From Streptomyces spiramyceticus (lineage in GTDB: Bacteria; Actinomycetota; Actinomycetes; Streptomycetales; Streptomycetaceae), in NCBI RefSeq assembly GCF_028807635.1, contig NZ_JARBAX010000002.1, positions 1,364,001-1,428,000 of the forward strand: DNA of 64,000 nt, written 5' to 3'. The position numbers and the translations under genes are program-made. How positions within the stretch are numbered: position 1 is the first letter of the stretch; every line of letters begins with the position of its first letter. Positions 53,388 through 60,944 of the stretch are shown here, one piece after another. The notes below the pieces were generated by a model. That model worked only from the letters and a program-made list of their open reading frames with translations, ran no database searches and was not told the origin of the DNA.

Positions 53388-54320
53388 CAGATGGCGGGCG
53401 AGGAAGGCCGTGCTCGCGGTGACGATCGGCGTGATGTCGGCGGCGCCGAGGAAGATGTGATCCGCGCCGTCCACGGGCTGGAGGGTGACGTCACCGCCGG
53501 CGCCCTTGAGCGCGCCGGCGAGCACCTCGCTCTGGCTGTAGGGCACGAGGGCGTCCTGCGTTCCGTGGACGAGGAGGAACGGCGGGGGAGTCCGGCCGTT
53601 CTGCGCGTACGTGACGGGGCTGGCGGCGCGTGCCAGCTCCGGCCACTGGTCGGCGGATCCGCCCAGCAGCGCGCTGAACGGATTGGGGTACTCCGTACCG
53701 GCCGGGGACGGCGGCATGGGATGCGCAAGCAGTGAGTTCAGTTCGGAAACTCCGTACCAGTCGACGACGGCCCGGACGTCGCTGGGCTCGTCGTGCACTC
53801 CTGTACTGCCCTCCAGGGCCTCGCCGTTCGGGCTGTCGGGGCAGGTGAGCCCCGCTAGCGCGGCCAGGTGGCCGCCGGCCGACTCGCCCCAGACGCCGAT
53901 ACGGCTCGTGTCGATGCCGAAGGTGTCGGCGAATCGCCGGATGTAGCGGATCGCCGCCTTCACGTCGTGCAGCTGCGCCGGGAACGGAGCCTCCAGGCTG
54001 TGCCGGTAGTCGATGCTGACGAGGGCGAGACCGGCTCCGAGGACGGAATCGTGCAGCAGCTCGACCGGAACGGTGGGCGGAGGATAGCGCCGGTCGCCCT
54101 CCAGCCAGCCCCCGCCGTGGATCCATATGACGGCCGGAACCGGTCCGTCGCCCGCGGGCAGGTGTACGTCGAGCAGACGGGGCCGGTATCCGGGAGTGGT
54201 CGCGTAGGTGACCCCATGGAAGCGGCGGATGCCGTCCTCGCCCACCACGGGAGGAACAGGGGCGAGGTAGGGGGGTGGCGGCCACCCTGTGTCGAGCTCG
54301 GCCGGAAGGGATTGAGTCAT
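53379..54320 (-). CDS. Alpha/beta hydrolase (HSL/carboxylesterase-like)
   Basis: Encodes 313 residues from ATG 54320. Features of the hormone-sensitive-lipase group: VIWIHGGGWLEGDRRY (HGGG 68-71), SIDYRHSLEAPFPAQLHDVKAAIRYIR, nucleophile GVWGESAGGHLAAL (Ser147), later FLLVHGTQDALVPYSQ (Asp) and VDGADHIFLG (His). No signal peptide. It would hydrolyse short-chain or aryl esters. It lies in the LacI island with an operator about 160 bp upstream and may complement the type-B esterase. Confidence 0.9.
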   Translation of the reverse strand: MTQSLPAELDTGWPPPPYLAPVPPVVGEDGIRRFHGVTYATTPGYRPRLLDVHLPAGDGPVPAVIWIHGGGWLEGDRRYPPPTVPVELLHDSVLGAGLALVSIDYRHSLEAPFPAQLHDVKAAIRYIRRFADTFGIDTSRIGVWGESAGGHLAALAGLTCPDSPNGEALEGSTGVHDEPSDVRAVVDWYGVSELNSLLAHPMPPSPAGTEYPNPFSALLGGSADQWPELARAASPVTYAQNGRTPPPFLLVHGTQDALVPYSQSEVLAGALKGAGGDVTLQPVDGADHIFLGAADITPIVTASTAFLARHLTG

Positions 54321-54341
54321 GTCCGCCTCTTTCCAATCAGA

Positions 54342-54377
54342 TTGACCACAGTGACCACATTGACCACATTGACCACG
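54342..54377. repeat. Four tandem 9-bp repeats (TTGACCACA)
   Basis: TTGACCACA, GTGACCACA, TTGACCACA and TTGACCACG follow without gaps, 22 bp before the hydrolase start, in its 5' untranslated region. They could be iterated protein-binding sites or simple slippage repeats. Confidence 0.75.
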
Positions 54378-54479
54378 GGACGGTGCCGCTGAGGAGGCCG
54401 TACGCACGCCGCGGGGTTTTGAGGGCCTCGGGATGTTTGTCCGAAATGCCTTGTGCTTGCCCGAGGGGGCACCTAGGAT

Positions 54480-54493
54480 GTTACACGTGTAAC
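54480..54493. promoter_or_regulatory. Putative LacI-family operator C (perfect palindrome)
   Basis: GTTACACGTGTAAC is a perfect 14-bp palindrome with the ACGT centre typical of LacI-family sites. On the minus strand it contains TGTAACAT, a possible -10 for the alpha/beta hydrolase gene. Together with sites A and B it defines a local operator. Confidence 0.7.
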
Positions 54494-54610
54494 AACCGCC
54501 CCCGCGACACTTGAGCAGGCCAAATGCAGCCACTTGCCGGCCTGGCTCTTCCGCTGATTACACGAGCTGTCTCCGCCGTCGGCGTCGTCGCCTTCCCTCC
54601 GGAGTCCGTC

Positions 54611-55042
54611 ATGGTCACCGTCACCGCTCGACCAGTCCCTGTCCGGTCCTCTGTCCACTGGGCCCCGAAGCCGACCACGGCCACCGTTCCGCGCATCCGG
54701 ACGTGCGTGCGTGCCGTTCTCGAAGGCTGGCGCATATCCCCCACCGTCGCCGACGCCCTGCTGTTGGTCGTCAGCGAACTTGTCACCAATGCCGTCCAGT
54801 ACGCCGACGCTGTCACCGATCGCCTGCGCGTCACCGTGACGTTCGGTGGTGGATGGCTGCAGCTCGAAGTCGCCGACGGCGATCCGGCCCTGCCGGGCGC
54901 GGGGGCGGAAGTTGATCCCGATTCGGAGAGCGGTCGCGGGCTGATGATCGTCCATCTGCTGGTTGCCGAGATGTGCGGCGAGGTCGCTGCGCTGCCGTGT
55001 GGTCGCGGCAAGGCGGTCCGGGTGCGTATCCCTGCCTCCTGA
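54611..55042 (+). CDS. Anti-sigma-type ATP-binding protein (HATPase_c_2)
   Basis: Encodes 143 residues from ATG 54611 (GGAG 6 nt upstream); a longer form from ATG 54524 (172 residues, weak SD) is possible. RsbW/SpoIIAB-like ATPase motifs: N-box LLVVSELVTNAVQYADAVTD, G1 LEVADGDPALP and G2 SGRGLMIVHLLVAEMCGEV. In Streptomyces such small kinases pair with SpoIIE phosphatases and STAS proteins to regulate sigma factors. Its place between the hydrolase and the aryl-CoA ligase is probably incidental. Confidence 0.88.
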   Translation: MVTVTARPVPVRSSVHWAPKPTTATVPRIRTCVRAVLEGWRISPTVADALLLVVSELVTNAVQYADAVTDRLRVTVTFGGGWLQLEVADGDPALPGAGAEVDPDSESGRGLMIVHLLVAEMCGEVAALPCGRGKAVRVRIPAS

Positions 55043-55120
55043 TCAGGCCTTTCGCTCGGCGGCTGCCGACGCGCCTCGCCGGCTCTCCGGGTGGCGTCGC
55101 TCAGATCTCGATGTGGCGCA

Positions 55121-55151
55121 CTATTGACGGTCGTCAGATTATCGAGATACT
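55121..55151 (+). promoter_or_regulatory. TTGACGGTCG-type promoter before CoA ligase
   Basis: CTATTGACGGTCG at 55121-55133 is followed 16 nt after the TTGACG by GATACT (55146-55151), a good -35/-10 pair. It lies about 43 bp before ATG 55194. Its first 13 bases match the carboxylesterase promoter exactly. Confidence 0.6.
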
Positions 55152-55193
55152 TGCTCCACTCTCCCCGCTGCCCCGAGATTGAGGTGCCGCCCC

Positions 55194-56822
55194 ATGGAGC
55201 TGTCCCCTTCCGCGCACGCCGATTCCTTCTGCCGCGATCGGCTTCCGCCTTTCCCTCTCTGGCCCGAACTCCACTTCGACCTGCCGGAGTTGCAGTATCC
55301 GGCCCGGCTCAACTGCGCCCAGCGACTGCTCGACGACGCCGTCGCGCGCTGGGGAGCCGACCGTCCGTGTCTGCTGACCCCCTCCTCCGGGCGGTGGTCC
55401 TACGGAGAACTCCTGCGCCGCGCCAACCAAGTGGCCCAGGTCCTCACCGAGGACTTCGGCCTGCTTCCCGGAAACCGTGTCCTGCTGCGCGGCCCGAACA
55501 ACCCGTGGCTCGTCGCAACCTGGCTCGGGGTGCTCAAGGCCGGCGGGGTCGTCGTCACGACCATGCCGCTGCTGCGTGCCGCTGAAATCGCGGAACTGCA
55601 CTACATCAGCCGGCCCTCGGTCGCCGTGTGCGACCACCGCTATCTCGACGAACTGGACGCCGCGGACACGCCCGGTCTCGCGGTGCTTGCGTACGGCGGC
55701 CCCGGCGAGCACGACCTGACCCGGCGCAGTGCGGCCAAGGACGGCGAGTTCACCAACGTCGACACGGCCGCCGACGATGTGGCACTGATCGCCTTCACCT
55801 CCGGTACGACGGGGCGGCCCAAGGCGACAATGCATTTCCACCGGGACGTGCTGGCCAATGCGGACACGTTCTCGCGTCATGTCCTCAAACCTCAGCATGA
55901 TGACGTGTTCACCGGCACACCGCCCCTGGCCTTCACCTTCGGCCTCGGCGGACTGGTCGTCTTCCCACTCCATGTGGGTGCTGCGACCTTGCTCATCGAG
56001 CAGGCCGCCCCGCGTCAACTGGCGGACCTCGTGGCGGAACACGGCGTCACCGTGCTGTTCACCGCCCCCACCGCCTACCGCGCGATCATGGCCGCCGGAG
56101 TGGTGGACCGACTGGCGGGACTGCGCCGGTGCGTATCCGCCGGAGAAGCACTGCCCGCGGCCGTGTGGGAGGAGTTCCACGCCGCCACCGGACTGCGCAT
56201 CATCGACGGCATCGGTGCCACCGAGATGCTCCATGTGTTCATCTCCGCGGCCGACGACGACATACGTCCCGGATCCACGGGCAGGCCAGTCCCCGGCTAC
56301 CGGGCGGTGGTGGTGAACGGGGAAGGCGATCCCGTGCCCGACGGGCAGCCCGGCCTCCTTGCCGTCACCGGCCCCACGGGCTGCCGCTATCTGTCGGACC
56401 CCCGCCAGACGACGTACGTCAAGGACGGCTGGAACCTCACCGGTGACACGTATATACGCGACGCCGAGGGCTACTTCTGGTATGTCGCCCGCAGTGACGA
56501 CATGATCGTCTCCTCCGGCTACAACATCGCCGGTCCCGAGGTCGAGAAGGCACTGGCGTCCCACCCTCATGTCGAGGAGTGCGCCGTCGTGGGCGCACCG
56601 GACGACCGGCGCGGAATGCTCGTCAAGGCGTATGTGGTCTTGCGACCCGGCGTTACCGACGACGACGTGACCGTCAAGGAACTGCAGAACCACGTCAAGC
56701 AGACCATCGCGCCGTACAAGTACCCGCGCGCCGTCGACTTCGTCACCGAACTGCCGCGCACCAGCAACGGAAAGCTCCAGCGCGGCGAACTGCGCAAGCA
56801 AGCCCGGACGACGGCCGATTAG
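55194..56822 (+). CDS. Aryl-CoA (benzoate/salicylate/2-aminobenzoate) ligase
   Basis: Encodes 542 residues of the benzoate-CoA-ligase branch of ANL enzymes. ATG 55194 follows GAGGTG. ATP loop AFTSGTTGRPKATMHFHRD (from about residue 201), GIGATEMLHVFIS (A5), GWNLTGDTYIRDAEGYFWYVARSDDMIVSSGYNIAGPEVEKAL, and the C-terminal catalytic Lys527 in RTSNGKLQRGEL. It activates an aromatic acid as its CoA thioester. The downstream hydroxylase and gentisate dioxygenase indicate salicylate as the most likely substrate. In Streptomyces sp. WA46 salicylate degradation also runs through salicylyl-CoA. Confidence 0.88.
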   Translation: MELSPSAHADSFCRDRLPPFPLWPELHFDLPELQYPARLNCAQRLLDDAVARWGADRPCLLTPSSGRWSYGELLRRANQVAQVLTEDFGLLPGNRVLLRGPNNPWLVATWLGVLKAGGVVVTTMPLLRAAEIAELHYISRPSVAVCDHRYLDELDAADTPGLAVLAYGGPGEHDLTRRSAAKDGEFTNVDTAADDVALIAFTSGTTGRPKATMHFHRDVLANADTFSRHVLKPQHDDVFTGTPPLAFTFGLGGLVVFPLHVGAATLLIEQAAPRQLADLVAEHGVTVLFTAPTAYRAIMAAGVVDRLAGLRRCVSAGEALPAAVWEEFHAATGLRIIDGIGATEMLHVFISAADDDIRPGSTGRPVPGYRAVVVNGEGDPVPDGQPGLLAVTGPTGCRYLSDPRQTTYVKDGWNLTGDTYIRDAEGYFWYVARSDDMIVSSGYNIAGPEVEKALASHPHVEECAVVGAPDDRRGMLVKAYVVLRPGVTDDDVTVKELQNHVKQTIAPYKYPRAVDFVTELPRTSNGKLQRGELRKQARTTAD

Positions 56823-56885
56823 TACGCGGCCCTGCCCCTACGGCCCGGCCTTCCGCACTCGCCACCGCTCGCTCCCACGCCCCAC

Positions 56886-56921
56886 GAAAGGCACCACCAT
56901 GGAGAAAGGCACCACCATGGA
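56886..56921 (+). repeat. 18-bp tandem duplication of SD and start codon
   Basis: GAAAGGCACCACCATGGA occurs twice in direct succession (56886-56903 and 56904-56921), duplicating the ribosome-binding site and ATG in frame. The thioesterase can therefore start at 56899 or 56917 with the same SD. Confidence 0.9.
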
Positions 56922-57405
56922 CACTTCCGGCCCGCAGTCGGCAGCTTCCCCGGCGAACAGCCGAGCTGAGGTCACGCCGCAGAACCTGCCCAGCGTCGTC
57001 ATCGAGCGCCGCGTCGAGTGGATCGACACCGATGCGGCCGGGCACTACCACCACTCCACCGTGGTGCGCTGGGTCGAGTCGGCAGAGGCTGTCCTCCTGC
57101 GGCGCCTGGGGCTGGCCCATCTCTTCGGCAGCACGCCCCGCGTCCGGTTCGAGGCCGATTACCGCGCGCGGCTGTGGTTCGGCGAGACCGTCCGCACCGA
57201 GCTGCGTGTCACCAAGGTGGGGACCAGCTCCCTCCATTACGCCTTCACCGTCCGGGGCGAGAGCGAGGAGGCTGCCGCCACCGGGCGCATGGTCATCGCA
57301 CACGCGGCCGCCCGCGCCACCGGGTCCGTGCCCTGGCCCGACGACGTACGTGAGGTCCTCACCAAGGCGGGGCCGCAGACGTCAGAGCTCCTCACCAGCG
57401 GCTGA
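56899..57405 (+). CDS. Hotdog acyl-CoA thioesterase (4HBT family)
   Basis: Encodes 168 residues from ATG 56899 (162 from ATG 56917). The hotdog active-site segment RRVEWIDTDAAGHYHHSTVVRWVESAEAVLLRRLG (Asp45 as catalytic acid) matches 4-hydroxybenzoyl-CoA thioesterase relatives, followed by VRFEADYRARLWFGETVRTELRVTKVGTSSLHYAFTV. Placed 76 bp after the aryl-CoA ligase and before the hydroxylase, it probably hydrolyses gentisyl-CoA to free gentisate for the ring-cleaving dioxygenase. Confidence 0.86.
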   Translation: MEKGTTMDTSGPQSAASPANSRAEVTPQNLPSVVIERRVEWIDTDAAGHYHHSTVVRWVESAEAVLLRRLGLAHLFGSTPRVRFEADYRARLWFGETVRTELRVTKVGTSSLHYAFTVRGESEEAAATGRMVIAHAAARATGSVPWPDDVREVLTKAGPQTSELLTSG

Positions 57406-57422
57406 CCCCTGCCGGTATCTCG

Positions 57423-57456
57423 CTATCTTGACGGTCGTAGAATTTACGGCATATCT
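57423..57456 (+). promoter_or_regulatory. TTGACGGTCG-type promoter before hydroxylase
   Basis: CTATCTTGACGGTCG (57423-57437) and a -10-like ATATCT (57451-57456) lie just before the hydroxylase SD. It is a variant of the motif at 50525 and 55121 and marks the start of the hydroxylase-to-isomerase operon. Confidence 0.55.
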
Positions 57457-57485
57457 TGTTCCTGGAACCACATGAGGAGGACGCC

Positions 57486-59933
57486 GTGCGCGTAGCAGTC
57501 ATCGGAGGAGGGCCCGGCGGGCTGTACTTCGCGGCCCTGGCCAAGCAGCTCTCCCCGCGATGGGACGTCACCGTCTGGGAGCGCAACGCGGCGGACGACA
57601 CCTTCGGATTCGGGGTCGTGTTCTCCGACGAGACACTCGACGGCATTGCGCAGGCCGACCCGGAGATCTTCGAAGCGATGTCCGCGGACTTCGCCCGCTG
57701 GAGCGACATCGACGTCCGTTACAAGGGTCGTCTGCTCACCTCCGGCGGCCATGGGTTCGCCGCGCTGGGGCGCAAACACCTGCTCCAGATCCTTCAACAG
57801 CGGTGCGCCGCCCTGGATGTGGACGTCCGATTCCGCACCCAGGCACCGCCGGTGGGTGAACTCACCGACACGTACGACCTGGTGGTCGCCTGCGACGGAG
57901 TGCGGTCGGCCACGCGTGACGCGTACGCCGGCACGTTCGGACCCGATCTCGACGAGCGGCACTGCCGCTACATGTGGCTCGGTACGGACAAAGTCTTCGA
58001 GGCCTTCACCTTCATCGTCGACGAACACGACTTCGGCACCCTGCAGGTGCACGCCTATCCGTTCGACACCACGCGCAGCACCTTTATCGTCGAGATCGAC
58101 GAGGAGGCCTGGCGTCGCGCGGGCTTCGAGACGTACGCCGCCCGGGACCACCCCGCCGGCACCAGCGACGAGGACAGCATCCGGCTGTGCGAGGAACTGC
58201 TCGCTCCGCACCTCGACGGACACCGTCTGATCCCCAACAACTCCAAGTGGATCCGCTTCACGACCGTACGCAACCGGACCTGGCGCCACGGCAATGTGGT
58301 GCTGCTCGGGGACGCCGCCCACACCGCCCACTTCTCCATCGGCTCCGGCACCAAGCTCGCCATGGAGGACTCACTGGCCCTGGTCGCCTGCCTGCATGAA
58401 CACCCCGACGTGCCCACGGCGCTCGCCGCGTACGAAGCGGAGCGCAGGCCGGTCGTCGAATCCACCCAGCGCGCGGCCCAGGCCAGCCTGGAGTGGTTCG
58501 AGAACATCGACCGTTATACCGGGCAGGACCCTCACCAGTTCGCGTTCAACCTGCTGACCCGCAGCCGCCGCGTCACCTACGACAATCTGCGCGTACGGGA
58601 CGAGGAGTTCACCACCGCCGTCGACTCCTGGCACACGGCGGAGCACGCCCGGGCCGCGTCCGTCGTCGGCTCCACCGGCGCCACCCATTCCACGGTCTCC
58701 GCCGTTCCGCCGATGTTCCGCCCCTTCCAGCTGGGCGGCCTGCGTCTGTACAACCGCGTCGTTGTGCCGCCGACCGCCCTGTACACCGCACGCGACGGCG
58801 TCCCGGGTGACTTCGAACTCGTCCATCTGAGCACCCGGGCCCTGGGCGGCTCCGGCCTCGTATTCGCCGGAATGACGGCGGTGAGCCCCGAGGGGCGTGC
58901 CACACCCGGATGCCCCGGCCTGTACACCGACGAACAAGAGGCCTCCTGGCGGCGGATCACCGACTTCGTCCACCGTCAGTCGGGTGCCTGCCTGGGGATC
59001 CAGCTCACCCACGCCGGCCGCCGCGCGGCCACCACCACACCCCGCGCGGACGGCACAAGCACCCCCCTGGGCGCGGCTGGTTGGCCACTGGTCGCCTGCT
59101 CGCCCGTCGCCTGGGAGCAGGCCAGTACGGTCCCGCGCGAAGCCACCCGCGCGGACATGGACCGCATCACCTACGACTTCGTCTCCGCAGCCGAGCGCGC
59201 CCATCGCGCCGGATTCGACGCCCTTGAACTGCAGTACGGCCACGGCCACTTGATATCCGGCTTCCTCTCGCCACTGACCAACCGGCGCACCGACTCCTAC
59301 GGTGGAACTCTCGCGGGCCGACTGCGTTTCCCGCTCGACGTCCTACGGGCGGTACGCGCCGTCTGGCCCGTCGGCAAGGCGCTGATCGTCCGTATCTCCG
59401 CGGCCGACTGGGCCGAGGGGGGCACGAGCGAAGCGGACGCGGTCGCCATCTCGCGGGCCCTGGCCGAAGCGGGAGCGGACGCCGTGGACATCTCCACCGG
59501 TGAGGTCGTCGCCCACGAGCGGCCCCGGTACGGGCGCAGCTATCAGACGCCCTACGCCGATCTGGTGCGCAACGCCACGAACATTCCCACCATCGCCGTC
59601 GGTGCCATCTCCAGCTACGACGACGTCAACTCGATCATCCTCGCCGGCCGGGCCGATCTGTGCGCCGTCGGCCGCGCCCAGCTCCACGACCCGCTGTGGA
59701 CCCTGCACGCGGCGGCAGCCCAGAACTACACGGGACCGGGCGCCCCCTGGCCTCCGTCCTGGAGGGCAGGCAGCAAACGGCCCCCCGGCGCCCGCAGCGA
59801 CCGCGTCCCACCCCGACTCCAGCTGCTCCGTGAACCTTCCGCCCCTGTCCACCAGCGTTGGCAGCCGCACACCGACGCCACGGCACCTGTCGCCGCACCC
59901 GCCACCGCATCCGCGTCGGCAACCGTCCGCTGA
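57486..59933 (+). CDS. Fused FAD monooxygenase / OYE oxidoreductase, salicylyl-CoA 5-hydroxylase type
   Basis: Encodes 815 residues from GTG 57486, with GAGGAGG 7 nt upstream. Residues 1-400 are a FAD-dependent aromatic hydroxylase: VAVIGGGPGGLYFAALAKQ (FAD loop) and GDAAHTAHFSIGSGTKLAMEDSLAL (about 276). From about 406 follows an NADH:flavin oxidoreductase barrel: FRPFQLGGLRLYNRVVVPP, ITDFVHRQSGACLGIQLTHAGRR, YGHGHLISGFLSPLTNRRTDSYGG, VGAISS and CAVGRAQLHDP. The fusion is known from 2-aminobenzoyl-CoA monooxygenase/reductase and salicylyl-CoA 5-hydroxylase (SdgC type). The gentisate genes downstream favour salicylyl-CoA -> gentisyl-CoA. The last 60 residues are Pro/Arg/Ala-rich. Confidence 0.88.
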   Translation: MRVAVIGGGPGGLYFAALAKQLSPRWDVTVWERNAADDTFGFGVVFSDETLDGIAQADPEIFEAMSADFARWSDIDVRYKGRLLTSGGHGFAALGRKHLLQILQQRCAALDVDVRFRTQAPPVGELTDTYDLVVACDGVRSATRDAYAGTFGPDLDERHCRYMWLGTDKVFEAFTFIVDEHDFGTLQVHAYPFDTTRSTFIVEIDEEAWRRAGFETYAARDHPAGTSDEDSIRLCEELLAPHLDGHRLIPNNSKWIRFTTVRNRTWRHGNVVLLGDAAHTAHFSIGSGTKLAMEDSLALVACLHEHPDVPTALAAYEAERRPVVESTQRAAQASLEWFENIDRYTGQDPHQFAFNLLTRSRRVTYDNLRVRDEEFTTAVDSWHTAEHARAASVVGSTGATHSTVSAVPPMFRPFQLGGLRLYNRVVVPPTALYTARDGVPGDFELVHLSTRALGGSGLVFAGMTAVSPEGRATPGCPGLYTDEQEASWRRITDFVHRQSGACLGIQLTHAGRRAATTTPRADGTSTPLGAAGWPLVACSPVAWEQASTVPREATRADMDRITYDFVSAAERAHRAGFDALELQYGHGHLISGFLSPLTNRRTDSYGGTLAGRLRFPLDVLRAVRAVWPVGKALIVRISAADWAEGGTSEADAVAISRALAEAGADAVDISTGEVVAHERPRYGRSYQTPYADLVRNATNIPTIAVGAISSYDDVNSIILAGRADLCAVGRAQLHDPLWTLHAAAAQNYTGPGAPWPPSWRAGSKRPPGARSDRVPPRLQLLREPSAPVHQRWQPHTDATAPVAAPATASASATVR

Positions 59934-59954
59934 CCTGGAGGAACCGGAGATCCG

Positions 59955-60944
59955 ATGGAGAACCTGCCCCGCTTCACCGCTGCGGCCGTCCAGGCGTCCC
60001 CCGTCTATCTGGACGCCGCAGCAACCGTCGAAAAGGCCGTCGCACTCATCCACGAGGCATCGGCCAACGGCGCCGAACTTGTCGTCTTCCCCGAGGCGTT
60101 CGTCCCCGGCTACCCGTACTGGAACTGGACCATGAACCCGGTCCAGGGCTCACCCTGGTACGAACGCCTCTACCGCTCCTCGATCGACGTCCCCGGCCCG
60201 CACGTGGACGCGCTGCGCGCCGCGGCACGCCAGTACGGCGTCGTCCTCGTCATCGGTGTCAACGAGCGGGGTCCGCACAGTCTCGGCGTCCTCTACAACA
60301 CCCTGCTCACCATCGGCCCGGACGGCGAACTTCTTGGCATACACCGCAAGTTGGTGCCCACATGGGCCGAGAAACTCACCTGGACCGGAGGTGACGGGAG
60401 CTCCCTCAAGGTCCACCCCACCCCCATCGGGCCGCTCGGCGCCCTGGCCTGCGGCGAGAACACGAACACCCTTGCCCGCTTCACCCTCCTCGCACAGGGC
60501 GAGCTCGTCCACGCCTCCTGCTACATCGCGTTGCCTGTCGCTCCCGAGGACTACGACATGGCCGACGCCATCGCGGTCCGTACCGCCGCCCACAGTTTCG
60601 AGGGCAAGGTCTTCTCTGTCGTGTCCTGTTCGACGATCTCCCCGGAGATCGTGGACACCATCGCGGGTGACGACGAGGACGTACGGCGCATGCTCGCCCG
60701 GCCCCGCAGCGCACTCTCCGGGATCTTCGGCCCGGACGGCCGCCCCGTCACCGAACCGCTCATCGACGACGACGGCATCGTGTACGCCGAAATCGACCTG
60801 GCCAAGTGCATCCAGCCCAAGCAGATGCACGACATCGTCGGCCACTACAACCGCTTCGACATCTTCCAGCTCCACGTCGACACCCGGCCGCGCACCCCGG
60901 TGACCTTCTCGACCGACGCGCCGCCCACGAAGGAGGAAGCATGA
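59955..60944 (+). CDS. Nitrilase (aliphatic/aromatic, branch 1 type)
   Basis: Encodes 329 residues. The catalytic triad is Glu47 (VVFPEAFVPGYP), Lys132 (GIHRKLVPTWAEKLTW) and Cys166 (GALACGENTNTLARF), the CGEN(T) context being that of true nitrilases rather than amidases. It converts a nitrile directly to a carboxylic acid plus ammonia. It lies 21 bp after the hydroxylase and overlaps gentisate dioxygenase by an ATGA, so it is an integral member of this operon. It may supply salicylate from 2-hydroxybenzonitrile or an analogous aryl nitrile (inference). Confidence 0.9.
   Translation: MENLPRFTAAAVQASPVYLDAAATVEKAVALIHEASANGAELVVFPEAFVPGYPYWNWTMNPVQGSPWYERLYRSSIDVPGPHVDALRAAARQYGVVLVIGVNERGPHSLGVLYNTLLTIGPDGELLGIHRKLVPTWAEKLTWTGGDGSSLKVHPTPIGPLGALACGENTNTLARFTLLAQGELVHASCYIALPVAPEDYDMADAIAVRTAAHSFEGKVFSVVSCSTISPEIVDTIAGDDEDVRRMLARPRSALSGIFGPDGRPVTEPLIDDDGIVYAEIDLAKCIQPKQMHDIVGHYNRFDIFQLHVDTRPRTPVTFSTDAPPTKEEA

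Noticed and set aside
54342..54377. Possible CRISPR array
   Set aside because: The repeats are 9 bp with no spacers and no cas genes are nearby.
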